Origin: an uncultured Clostridia bacterium
GTDB taxonomy: Bacteria > Bacillota > Clostridia > Christensenellales > Aristaeellaceae
Assembly: GCA_937874275.1 (NCBI GenBank)
Contig: CALNAU010000195.1
Coordinates: 1-29,431, forward strand
Reading direction: 5' to 3'
Length of the DNA stretch: 29,431 nucleotides
A program made the position numbers and the translations under genes. Numbering within the stretch: position 1 is the stretch's first letter; each line of letters begins with the position of its first letter. A model generated the notes under the pieces. That model was given only the letters and a program-made list of their open reading frames with translations. It was not told the origin of the DNA and made no database searches. Below, piece by piece: positions 16,676 through 24,904 of this stretch.

Positions 16676-18544
16676 ATGAAGAGAATGCTATCCCTTATTC
16701 TTCTGGTTACCATGGTGTTATCCCTGACGCCCGCCATGGCTCAGGAAAATGCCTACCGCGTGCTCTATTCGGGCGAGGTCAGCTCGCTCAACTACCTGAC
16801 CACCGCCACCACCAACGAGTTTGCTGTGGCCGCCAACGTTATCGATACGCTGGTGGAGTATGACAACCTGGGCCAGGTAAAGCCCTCCCTGGCTGAGAGC
16901 TGGGAAGTGAGCGAGGACGGCCTGACGTGGACGTTCAAAATCCGCCAGGGCGCCAAGTGGGTGGATGGCAATGCCCAGCCCGTGGCCGATGTGACCGCCA
17001 ACGACTTTGTGGACGCGGCCAAGTACGTGCTGGACGCGGCCAATGCCTCGGCGACGGCCAACATCCTGTACTCGGTCATCGAGGGCGCTGAGGCGTATTT
17101 CGCCGGCACCTCCACCCCCAAAGAGGGTGAGACCCCTGCCCCCAAGACCGAGTGGGAGACCGTGGGCATCAAGGCGCTGGATGACTACACCCTGCAGTAT
17201 ACGCTGACCAACCCCGTGCCGTACTTCCTGAGCATGACCACCTACGTGTGCTTCATGCCCGTGTACGGCCCCTTCCTGGCTGAGAAGGGCGCGGAATTCG
17301 GCCTGGCCACCGGCAATGATACGCTGCTGTACAACGGCGCGTACTATATCAGCGAGTTTAAGCCCCAGGAAAGCCGCATCTACACCAAGAACCCCACCAA
17401 CTGGGACGCCGAGCATGTCTACATCGAGCAGATCAACATGGCCTACAACAAGGAAGCCGTGACGGTCTCCAGCGATATGTATCGCCGCGGCGAGCTGGAT
17501 TCGGCCTCCATCGACAACCAGATTGCACGCGAGTGGCTGATGAATCCCGAGACCGCCGATCTGATTCGTCCTGTGCGGCAGACGGGCTTTTACACCCACT
17601 TCTATGCCTACAACTTCAAGCCCGAGTTTGACAGCGTGTACGAGCCGGAAAACTGGACAATCGCCGTCAACAACGAGAACTTCCGCAAGGCCATTTTCTA
17701 TGGCTTTGACCGTGTCAAGCTGACCCTGGTGGGCGAGCCGGACAACCCCGAAAGCATCATGCACTACGGCATCACCCCGCCCAACTTTGTTGACTACAAC
17801 GGCCTGGATTATGTGAAGATGGGCGATATGGCCCCCTGGACGGAACTGGGCAAGGGCGCCTTCGACGAGCCCAAGGCCAAGGAATTTGCCGCCAAGGCCA
17901 AGGAAGAATTGGCCGCCGCCGGCGCCACCTTCCCCGTCAAGGTGCTGACCGTGTACCACCCCAGCTACAACACCTGGGCCGACCAGGCGCAGGTGCTGGA
18001 GCAGCAGCTGGAAGCCCTGCTGGGCGAAGACTTCATCGACATCATCGTCGAAGCCGGCCCCGCCCAGAACTTCCTGAGCGAAGTGCGCCGCAGCGGCAAG
18101 TACGCCCTGATGGACTGCAACTGGGGCCCCGACTACGCCGACCCGGAGACCTTCACCGATCCCTTCAAGCGTGGCGGCAACTACAACTTCCCCGAGTTCA
18201 CCACCGATGTGGATGAGAACGGCAAAAACAAGTATGACGTCTACGAAGCCATGGTTGCGGAAGCCAAGGCCATCACCGGCGACATCGAAGCCCGCTACCT
18301 GGCGTTCGCCAAGGCAGAGGCCTACCTGATTGAGCATGCCTTCGTGCTGCCTGTTGGCTACACCTACGCGGGCGGCGGCTACACGGCCAGCCGGCTGGAT
18401 CCCTTCGAAGGCCAGTACGCGCCGTTTGGCATCTCCATCGACCGCTACAAGGGCCAGCACCTGCTGGAGAAGCCCATGAACACCGACCAGTACTTTGACG
18501 CGCAGGACAAGTGGGAAGCCGACCGCGCCAACCTGTCCAAGTAA
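16676..18544 (+). CDS. Extracytoplasmic substrate-binding protein, OppA family (system 3)
   Basis: This 622-residue SBP_bac_5 protein starts at ATG 16676 with AAGGAGG at 16663-16669. Its signal peptide has predicted cleavage after AMA (residue 22), again with no lipobox cysteine. SEDGLTWTFKIRQGAKW and NWGPDYADPETFTDPF match the system 2 protein almost exactly, as does the C-terminal QYAPFGI segment. A low-complexity insert with TSTPKEGETPAPK (about residues 144-156) is not obvious in the sister. It is the first gene of a five-gene operon, followed by a stem-loop. The pair looks like a duplication followed by divergence, with ligand range the natural thing to differ. Confidence 0.9.
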   Translation: MKRMLSLILLVTMVLSLTPAMAQENAYRVLYSGEVSSLNYLTTATTNEFAVAANVIDTLVEYDNLGQVKPSLAESWEVSEDGLTWTFKIRQGAKWVDGNAQPVADVTANDFVDAAKYVLDAANASATANILYSVIEGAEAYFAGTSTPKEGETPAPKTEWETVGIKALDDYTLQYTLTNPVPYFLSMTTYVCFMPVYGPFLAEKGAEFGLATGNDTLLYNGAYYISEFKPQESRIYTKNPTNWDAEHVYIEQINMAYNKEAVTVSSDMYRRGELDSASIDNQIAREWLMNPETADLIRPVRQTGFYTHFYAYNFKPEFDSVYEPENWTIAVNNENFRKAIFYGFDRVKLTLVGEPDNPESIMHYGITPPNFVDYNGLDYVKMGDMAPWTELGKGAFDEPKAKEFAAKAKEELAAAGATFPVKVLTVYHPSYNTWADQAQVLEQQLEALLGEDFIDIIVEAGPAQNFLSEVRRSGKYALMDCNWGPDYADPETFTDPFKRGGNYNFPEFTTDVDENGKNKYDVYEAMVAEAKAITGDIEARYLAFAKAEAYLIEHAFVLPVGYTYAGGGYTASRLDPFEGQYAPFGISIDRYKGQHLLEKPMNTDQYFDAQDKWEADRANLSK

Positions 18545-18580
18545 TGCTGAACCGTACGCTCAACAATTGATTTTTCGCGG

Positions 18581-18608
18581 AGCTGTGCCGCGTACGCGCG
18601 GCACAGCT
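18581..18608 (+). terminator. Intra-operon stem-loop between binding protein and permease (system 3)
   Basis: A perfect 12-bp stem, AGCTGTGCCGCG with its complement, closes a TACG loop, followed by TTGCGTTTT. It sits between binding protein and permease at the same position as 12350-12384 in the sister operon but has no sequence similarity to it, so placement rather than sequence is conserved. Partial termination or mRNA stabilisation is inferred. Confidence 0.6.
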
Positions 18609-18638
18609 TTGCGTTTTAACTGAAGGGGGAACGAGGCA

Positions 18639-19580
18639 TTGTTCAAATATGTGGGCAAACGGCTGCTCGCCTCGACGATCACGCTGATTATCATTTTAAC
18701 CACGGTGTTTGTGCTCATGCGGCAGATGCCCATCGAGGGTTATTTTGATAACTTTGACAAGGTGGATCAGGCGGTCATCAACGCCAAGCTGGAGCAATTG
18801 GGCCTGCGCGACCCCATGCCCGTACAGCTGAAGAACTTTTTTGCCGGGCTGCTGCGCGGGGATTTGGGTGTGAGCAACCGATATCGCACCGGCGCCCCGA
18901 TTGCCAGCATCATCGCGGCCAAAGCACCGATTTCCATCCAGATGGGGCTGTTGTCCATGGCGGTATCGCTGCTATTGGGCATTCCGCTGGGGGCAAAGAT
19001 GGCGCGGAGCAAATCCAAGCTGTGGGATAAGCTGGGCACGGGCTTTATCGTGTTTATCAACGCGGTGCCGGCGGCAGTCTATTATATTTACCTGCAAAGC
19101 TATGGCTCCAAGGCGTTGGACATTCCCATGCTTTTTAAGCCAGACAGCGCCATCAGCTGGGTGCTGCCGGTGCTGAGCATGTCGCTGGGCAGCATTGCCT
19201 ATTACGCCATGTGGCTGCGCCGCTACATGGTGGACGAGATGAACAAGGACTATGTGAAGCTGGCGCGCGCCAAGGGCGTGGCCACCCGGGATATCACCAT
19301 GGGGCATGTGTTCCGCAACGCGTTTGTGCCCATGATTCAGTACATCCCAAGCTCGCTATTGTTCACGATATCAGGCTCCATCTACATCGAGTCGCTCTAC
19401 TCCATCCCCGGGATGGGCGGCCTGCTGGTGGACGTGATTACCCGTCAGGATAACACCATGGTGCAGGCCCTAGTCATGCTGTACGCCAGCATCGGCATCA
19501 TCGGCATGCTGCTGGGCGACCTGCTGATGGTGCTGATTGACCCGCGGATTAGCTTTTCCAAGCGGGAGGGGGTGCGCTGA
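18639..19580 (+). CDS. ABC importer permease, OppB type (system 3)
   Basis: This 313-residue permease begins at TTG 18639 (MFKYVGKRLLAS), preceded by GAAGGGGGAACGAGG. It has six helices, with VPAAVYYIYLQSYG and SIPGMGGLLVDVI matching the system 2 B subunit. The EAA loop is DYVKLARAKGVATRDITMGH. It shares one base with the next gene. A TTG start is common to all three B-type permeases here. Confidence 0.9.
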   Translation: MFKYVGKRLLASTITLIIILTTVFVLMRQMPIEGYFDNFDKVDQAVINAKLEQLGLRDPMPVQLKNFFAGLLRGDLGVSNRYRTGAPIASIIAAKAPISIQMGLLSMAVSLLLGIPLGAKMARSKSKLWDKLGTGFIVFINAVPAAVYYIYLQSYGSKALDIPMLFKPDSAISWVLPVLSMSLGSIAYYAMWLRRYMVDEMNKDYVKLARAKGVATRDITMGHVFRNAFVPMIQYIPSSLLFTISGSIYIESLYSIPGMGGLLVDVITRQDNTMVQALVMLYASIGIIGMLLGDLLMVLIDPRISFSKREGVR

Positions 19581-20962
19581 TGAGCCAGAACAATAAGGAA
19601 CGCAAGCTGCACACCGGGCTGGAGGAATCCGCGCGCCGCAATGACTTTGACATGGCCGTCTACAGCGAACAGGCGGCCGAGCGCACCGGCTTTTCCAACT
19701 ACTCCTACTGGGGCAGCACCATCCGGGTGTTTTTCCAGAATCGCTTGGCCGCGTCGCTGATGGCGCTGCTGGTGCTGCTGGTCGTATTTACGATGATTCA
19801 GCCCTATCTGCCTCGTCAGTACGAGGCGACGCGCGTCATCAACCACCCCATCACCCGCATGCAGATGAGCAACGTGGGCCCGGGATTCAGCAATGTGCAC
19901 TACACCGCCCCCGCGGGCGTGGAGCTGGTGCTCACCCCCTATGATGACCCAGAGTGGGCGGCGGTAAGCAATATGCTGCTCACCCTGCGCGCGCGCACGC
20001 CCTTTACCGTTGTGGAATATGGCGAGCAGTGGTGCCTGGTTGAGGTGGGGGAGCAGACCGGCTATGTGCGCAACGACTTTTCCACCAAGCTGCGCCTGCC
20101 CGATGACCCGACCGCCGTGCCCTATGAAAGCCGCTCCAACTTCCCCATCCAGGTGTATACCTCGCCGGAGGATTATACCAACCAGGGGACCGAGCTGTTT
20201 GTGCGGCGAAGCCAGCTGGACATCGCGCCCGACGGCCTGAGCGCCACCACCCGGGAGAACGCCCAGCTGCGGCTGCTGCCCAACGAGGCGCCCTTCCTGT
20301 TTGGCACCAACAACGCGGGCCAGGATATGTGGAGCATGGTTTGGTCCGGTACGCGCACCAGCCTGTTTATCGGCTTCATGGTGGCACTGCTGGAGGCCGT
20401 CATCGGCATCACCATCGGCGTGCTGTGGGGCTATGTGCGCAAGCTGGACCGGCTGCTGACCGAAATCTACAACGTCATCAACAACATTCCCACCACCATC
20501 GTGCTGATAATGTTTGCCTACATCATGCGCCCGGGCATCCAGACGCTGATTTTCTCCATGACCATCACCGGCTGGGTGAGCATGGCGCGGTTTGTGCGCA
20601 ACCAGATTGTGATTATCCGCGACCGGGATTACAACCTGGCCTCCCGCTGCCTGGGCACGGGCACTTTCCGCATCATCACGCGCAACCTGCTGCCCTACCT
20701 GGTCAGCGTCATCATGCTGCGCATGGCCCTGGCTATCCCGGGGGCCATTGGCAGCGAGGTGTTCATCACCTACATCGGCCTGGGCTTGCCGGTCAGCATT
20801 CCCTCGCTGGGCAACCTCATCAACGTGGGGCGCAAGCTGGTCACCACATCACTGGCCTATCAGCTGATCTTCCCCACGGTGGTGCTGTCCATCGTGACCA
20901 TTTCCTTCTATATTATCGGCAACGCCTTCGCGGACGCGGCCGACCCGAGGAACCATGTATGA
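19580..20962 (+). CDS. ABC importer permease, OppC type with SH3b-like domain inserted in the extracytoplasmic loop (system 3)
   Basis: This 460-residue permease is far longer than the 313 and 346 residues of the other C-type permeases here. The cytoplasmic N terminus ends in GFSNYSYW (37-44), and helix 1 is about 55-75. From LPRQ (80) to the C-type motif FGTNNAGQDMW (241-251) there are about 160 residues, against about 25 in the system 2 paralogue. The extra part contains an SH3b-like unit at about 110-171: VELVLTP, LLTLRART, then YGEQWCLVEV and QTGYVRNDF, the GxW-x-GYV pattern of SH3b domains. A second beta-rich stretch lies at 186-235. The permease core resumes unchanged, with docking loop YNLASRCLGTGTFRIITRN. 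The reading frame is open throughout and coupled to its neighbours, so it is not an assembly artefact by appearance. A role in holding cell wall, binding protein or ligand at the pore is inference. Confidence 0.88.
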   Translation: MSQNNKERKLHTGLEESARRNDFDMAVYSEQAAERTGFSNYSYWGSTIRVFFQNRLAASLMALLVLLVVFTMIQPYLPRQYEATRVINHPITRMQMSNVGPGFSNVHYTAPAGVELVLTPYDDPEWAAVSNMLLTLRARTPFTVVEYGEQWCLVEVGEQTGYVRNDFSTKLRLPDDPTAVPYESRSNFPIQVYTSPEDYTNQGTELFVRRSQLDIAPDGLSATTRENAQLRLLPNEAPFLFGTNNAGQDMWSMVWSGTRTSLFIGFMVALLEAVIGITIGVLWGYVRKLDRLLTEIYNVINNIPTTIVLIMFAYIMRPGIQTLIFSMTITGWVSMARFVRNQIVIIRDRDYNLASRCLGTGTFRIITRNLLPYLVSVIMLRMALAIPGAIGSEVFITYIGLGLPVSIPSLGNLINVGRKLVTTSLAYQLIFPTVVLSIVTISFYIIGNAFADAADPRNHV

Positions 20963-22023
20963 GTGAAACGACAAAAACCCCCGAACCGGTCCTGCAGGTA
21001 AAGGACCTCAACGTCAAATTCAGCCTGCGCGGGCGTGTGCTGCACGCCATCCGTGGGGTGACCATGGATATCTACCGCGGCGAGAGCCTGGCCATCGTGG
21101 GGGAATCGGGCTCGGGCAAATCCGTGCTGACCAAGACCTTCATGGGCCTGCTTGACCAAAACGGCTGGGTGGATTCCGGCAGCATTGTCTTTGAGGGGGA
21201 GGACCTGACCACCTTCAGCGCCGAGAAGGACTGGCTGCGCATCCGCGGCCGCAAAATCGCCATGGTGCTGCAGGACCCCATGACCAGCCTCAACCCATTG
21301 AAGACTATCGGCAAGCAGATTGGCGAGGCGCTGATGCTGCACCAGGGCCTTAAGGGCGAGGAGGCGGACAAGCGCATCCAGGAGGTGCTGCTGGACGTGG
21401 GCATTGACGAGCCGGCGCGCCGCATGAAGCAATACCCGCACCAGTTCTCCGGCGGCATGCGCCAGCGCGTGGTCATCGCCATCGCCATCGCCTGCCAATC
21501 GCAGATTCTCATCTGTGATGAGCCCACCACCGCGCTGGATGTCACCATCCAGGCGCAAATCTTGCAGCTGATCCGCAACCTGATCCATAAGTACGACCTG
21601 ACGGCCGTCTACATCACCCACGACCTGGGCGTGGTGGCCAACATTGCCGACCGCATCGCCGTGATGTATGCCGGCGACATCGTGGAGATCGGCACCTGCG
21701 AGGAGATTTTCTACGACCCGCGCCACCCGTATACCTGGGCGCTGCTCAGCTCGCTGCCGCAATTGGGCCGCAAGGGCGAGGCGCTGTACGCCATCAAAGG
21801 CACACCGCCCAACCTGTTCAACGAGGTGGTGGGCGATGCCTTCGCTCCGCGCAACCCCCACGCGTTGAATATCGATTTCCGCGAGCGGCCGCCGTACTTT
21901 GACGTAAGCCCCACCCACAGGGTGCGCAGCTGGCTGGAGGACCCGCGGGCCCCCAAGGTGGAACCGCCCGAAATCCTCAAGCGCATCCGCGAGCAAGGAG
22001 GGTCGCTGTATGAGCACTGCTAA
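20959..22023 (+). CDS. ABC importer ATPase, OppD type without the C-terminal cysteines (system 3)
   Basis: The start is ATG 20959, inside the stop of the permease (ATGA); the open frame extends 210 codons further upstream but only as a shadow of the C gene. The product is 354 residues, exactly the length of the system 2 D subunit. Walker A is GESGSGKS (48-55), signature FSGGM (163-167), Walker B ILICDE (183-188) and switch His221. In the C-terminal domain the four usual cysteines are Asp293, Asn299, Asp306 and Ser324. It overlaps the F gene by 14 nt. Confidence 0.92.
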   Translation: MSETTKTPEPVLQVKDLNVKFSLRGRVLHAIRGVTMDIYRGESLAIVGESGSGKSVLTKTFMGLLDQNGWVDSGSIVFEGEDLTTFSAEKDWLRIRGRKIAMVLQDPMTSLNPLKTIGKQIGEALMLHQGLKGEEADKRIQEVLLDVGIDEPARRMKQYPHQFSGGMRQRVVIAIAIACQSQILICDEPTTALDVTIQAQILQLIRNLIHKYDLTAVYITHDLGVVANIADRIAVMYAGDIVEIGTCEEIFYDPRHPYTWALLSSLPQLGRKGEALYAIKGTPPNLFNEVVGDAFAPRNPHALNIDFRERPPYFDVSPTHRVRSWLEDPRAPKVEPPEILKRIREQGGSLYEHC

Positions 22024-22969
22024 ACAGCCCATCATCCAGGTGAAGGACCTGCACATCGCCTTTGGCGAGCGCAGGCGCCGGTTTGAGGCCGTGCGCGGCG
22101 TCACCTTTGACATCTACAAGGGGGAGACCTTCGGCCTGGTGGGCGAGTCCGGTTCGGGCAAAACATCCATCGGCCGGGCCATCATCCGCGTGTATTCCAT
22201 CTCGGGCGGCGAGGTCATCTACGATGGCCAGCGCATCTCCGGCAAAATCGACCCGGAGCTGGACAGGCGCGTCACCCGCGAAATCCAGATGATTTTTCAA
22301 GACCCCATGGCGTCGCTCAATGAGCGCGCCAAGGTGGATTACATTGTGGCCGAGGGCCTGTACAGCACCGAGAAGGGCCTCAGCCGGGAGGAGCGCACGC
22401 GCCGCGTGCACGGGGCGCTGATGGATGTGGGCCTGCTGCCGGAGTTTGCCAGCCGCTTTCCCCACGAGTTTTCGGGCGGCCAGCGCCAGCGCATCGGCAT
22501 CGCGCGCGCGTTGGTGATGGACCCAAAGTTCATCATCGCCGACGAGCCCATCTCCGCCCTGGACGTGTCCATCCGCGCCCAGGTGCTCAACCTGATGAGC
22601 ACTTTGCAAAAGGAGCGCGGGCTGACCTACATGTTCATCTCCCACGACCTGTCCGTCATGCGCTTTATCTGCGACCGCATCGCCGTCATCCATCGGGGCG
22701 TGCTGGTGGAGTTGGGCAACACCGAGCAGCTGTTCCGCCTGCCGCTGCACCCCTACACCCAGGCGCTGCTCAGCGCGGTGCCCATGCCCAACCCGACCTA
22801 TGAAAAGAAAAAGCAGCCCATCGCCTACGATGAATCCGTGCACGACTACAGCGTGGACAAGCCCGTCTGGCAGGAGATTGAGCCCGGCCACTTCGTGCTG
22901 GCCAACCAGCAGGAGCGGGACAGATACATGGAGCGCCTGGCCGCGTGCGCCATCCCCGAAAGGGTTTAA
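22010..22969 (+). CDS. ABC importer ATPase, OppF type with a variant C-terminal tail (system 3)
   Basis: This 319-residue ATPase starts at ATG 22010 with AAGGAGG upstream, inside the end of the D gene. It has Walker A GESGSGKT, signature FSGGQ, Walker B FIIADE and switch loop ISHD. Its tail, HDYSVDKPVWQEIEP and HFVLANQQERD, matches the system 2 F subunit and replaces the cysteine-containing tail seen in system 1. No clear terminator separates it from the small secreted-protein gene 106 bp downstream, so read-through into that gene is possible. Confidence 0.92.
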   Translation: MSTAKQPIIQVKDLHIAFGERRRRFEAVRGVTFDIYKGETFGLVGESGSGKTSIGRAIIRVYSISGGEVIYDGQRISGKIDPELDRRVTREIQMIFQDPMASLNERAKVDYIVAEGLYSTEKGLSREERTRRVHGALMDVGLLPEFASRFPHEFSGGQRQRIGIARALVMDPKFIIADEPISALDVSIRAQVLNLMSTLQKERGLTYMFISHDLSVMRFICDRIAVIHRGVLVELGNTEQLFRLPLHPYTQALLSAVPMPNPTYEKKKQPIAYDESVHDYSVDKPVWQEIEPGHFVLANQQERDRYMERLAACAIPERV

Positions 22970-23075
22970 CCATCGCCTTCCCGGTTTATATTCATAGAAA
23001 GACAACGCGGCGGTGGCTTTGTCCGCATGCAAGAAACCACTGCCTCCATTCGTTGTATGGTAGCAAGGAGGCGAT

Positions 23076-23645
23076 TTGAACACGATGAAACACATGACGC
23101 GTATTTTGTCACTGGCCCTGATGCTGATGCTGGCCCTGGGCGCGGCCCAGGCCGTCCAGGTGGAAGCACCTACCCGCACCGACACCATCTTGCTGGAGGG
23201 GCAGGAGGAGACCTACACCGCCACCCAGTACGCCGATGAAAACCTGATTGTCTGGTATGATGCGGACAACTTTGCCGCCCAGCCCATTGACGGCGGCGTG
23301 CGCCTGCAGCTGATTGAAAACGCCCTGCCGGGCGAAGTCGCGCTGGAGGTGCTGCATGTGGGCGATACCCAGGCCCCCAGCGTGGAGCGCTTCGCGCAGG
23401 AGCAGGCGGCCATGCAGCAGCAGGGCTGGGTGCTCTCCAACCCCTTTGACCAGCCAATGGTGATGGGCGCGGACCCCGCCAAGGGCGTGCTGGCTACCCG
23501 CGATGGGCAGACGATGGAGCTCTATCAGCTGATTCAAAACGGCATGACCTACCACATCATGCTGCGCTATCCCACCGAGGCCGCCGAGGGCTGGGGCGCG
23601 CGCATGCTGCACATGGCGCAGACGCTCAACCAGCGGGCGGAGTAA
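23076..23645 (+). CDS. Small secreted protein of unknown function
   Basis: The 189-residue product starts at TTG 23076, 4 nt after AAGGAGG (23065-23071); ATG 23085 is an in-frame alternative at 13-nt spacing. The N terminus is a signal peptide with likely cleavage after AQA (about residue 26) and no lipobox. The mature part (about 163 residues) is mixed alpha/beta by eye: LIVWYDADNF, then a strand-rich middle, a Gln-rich helix (RFAQEQAAMQQQGW) and MTYHIMLRYPTEAAEGW. The general look recalls small extracytoplasmic Mog1/PsbP-like folds, but I do not recognise a family with confidence. It sits between importer system 3 and the convergent dnaJ; a promoter of its own is not evident, so it may be expressed by read-through. 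Confidence 0.75.
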   Translation: MNTMKHMTRILSLALMLMLALGAAQAVQVEAPTRTDTILLEGQEETYTATQYADENLIVWYDADNFAAQPIDGGVRLQLIENALPGEVALEVLHVGDTQAPSVERFAQEQAAMQQQGWVLSNPFDQPMVMGADPAKGVLATRDGQTMELYQLIQNGMTYHIMLRYPTEAAEGWGARMLHMAQTLNQRAE

Positions 23646-23690
23646 CCATCACCGTACGGATTCATTGAACACCTGATTCTCTTAAAATTA

Positions 23691-23720
23691 AAACAGGGAC
23701 GGCACGTGCCGTCCCTGTTT
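23691..23720. terminator. Bidirectional terminator, perfect 30-nt palindrome
   Basis: AAACAGGGACGGCAC (23691-23705) is followed directly by its exact reverse complement (23706-23720). On the minus strand the stem is followed by TTTAATTTTAAG, giving a good terminator for dnaJ; on the plus strand it ends the secreted-protein transcript. Confidence 0.85.
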
Positions 23721-23740
23721 CGTCTCTATCTTCTGGTGAA

Positions 23741-24871
23741 TTATTGGATGATATCCTTCACCTTATCCTTGAAGCTTTTCTGGTTGTCATATTCCTTGCC
23801 GGTGGAGTGCTGCTCAAACTCCTTGAGCAGTTCCTTCTGCTTGGCGCTCATGCGCTTGGGCACCTCCACCCGCACGGTGACCACCAGGTCGCCCTTTTGC
23901 GTGGTGTGCAGACGGGGCATGCCCTTGCCCTTGATGCGGAACTTGGTATCCGTCTGCGTGCCCTCGGGAATTTTCTGCTTCACCGGGCCTTCCAGCGTGG
24001 GGATGTCCAGCTCCGCGCCCAGGGCCGCCTGGGTGAAGGAAATCGGCATGTCCATGTACAGCGTGGTGCCGTCGCGCCGGAATACCTTGTGGGGCGCCAC
24101 GTTGACCACAATCTGCAGGTCGCCGTTGGGGCCGCCGTTGAAGCCGGGCTCGCCCTGGCCGTTCATCACAATCACCTGGCCGTTGTCAATGCCGGCCGGG
24201 ATGTTGACGTTGGCCGTGCGCTTGCGCCGCTGACGGCCGGAGCCCGAGCATGTGGCACAGGGCTCCTTCACCATTTTGCCGGTGCCCTGGCAGGTGTTGC
24301 ATGGGCGCACCGTGACCATGAAGCCGCCCTGGCTGCGCACCTGGCCCGAGCCGCCGCACGTGGTGCAGGTGACAGGCTGGGTGCCGGGCTTGGCGCCGCT
24401 GCCGCTGCACGTTTCGCACAGCTCGTTGCGGTTGAACTCAAAGCTTTTCTTAACGCCCCGGGCTGCCTCCTCAAACGTGATGCGCAGGCTGAACCGCAGG
24501 TCGTTGCCTGGCCGCGGCGCGTTGTGGCTGCGCGCGGCGCCGCCCATGCCGCCGCCAAACAGCTGGTCGAAAATGCTCTCGAACCCGCCCATCTGGCTGG
24601 CGTCAAAGCCGCCGAACCCGCCAAAGCCGCCCATGCCGCCCATCTGCGGGCCGTCCATGCCGAATTGGTCATAGCGCGCGCGCTTGTCCGGGTCGGACAG
24701 CACCTCGTTGGCTTCGTTCAGCTCTTTGAAGCGGGCCTCCGCCGCCTTGTCATTGGGGTGCAGGTCCGGGTGGGACTCCTTGGCCAGCTTGCGGAAGGCT
24801 TTTTTGATGTCCGCCTGGCTGGCCTTTTTGTCGACCCCCAGCACCTCATAGTAATCGCGTTTTGTTGTCAT
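23741..24871 (-). CDS. dnaJ: Chaperone co-factor DnaJ (Hsp40)
   Basis: This 376-residue J-protein stimulates the ATPase of DnaK and delivers unfolded clients. The start is ATG 24871 (MTTKRDYYEVLGV) after GGAGAGG; the frame extends upstream into the repeat region but without a ribosome site. The J-domain is residues 1-70 with HPD at 34-36, followed by a Gly/Phe/Met-rich linker (about 73-118). Four zinc-binding CxxC motifs at Cys152/155, 169/172, 191/194 and 205/208 are all complete. The C-terminal client-binding domain follows. It is last in the heat-shock cluster, 185 bp after dnaK, a gap filled by palindromic repeats that could lower its expression relative to dnaK. Confidence 0.97.
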   Translation of the reverse strand: MTTKRDYYEVLGVDKKASQADIKKAFRKLAKESHPDLHPNDKAAEARFKELNEANEVLSDPDKRARYDQFGMDGPQMGGMGGFGGFGGFDASQMGGFESIFDQLFGGGMGGAARSHNAPRPGNDLRFSLRITFEEAARGVKKSFEFNRNELCETCSGSGAKPGTQPVTCTTCGGSGQVRSQGGFMVTVRPCNTCQGTGKMVKEPCATCSGSGRQRRKRTANVNIPAGIDNGQVIVMNGQGEPGFNGGPNGDLQIVVNVAPHKVFRRDGTTLYMDMPISFTQAALGAELDIPTLEGPVKQKIPEGTQTDTKFRIKGKGMPRLHTTQKGDLVVTVRVEVPKRMSAKQKELLKEFEQHSTGKEYDNQKSFKDKVKDIIQ

Positions 24872-24904
24872 TGCCTCTCCAAAGGGGTGTAGGGGGATAC
24901 CGTT

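Noticed and set aside
20329..20958. 210-codon upstream extension of the system 3 D-type ATPase
   Set aside because: It reads the permease gene in another frame. The ATG at 20959 has the ATGA overlap and gives the same 354-residue length as the system 2 homologue.
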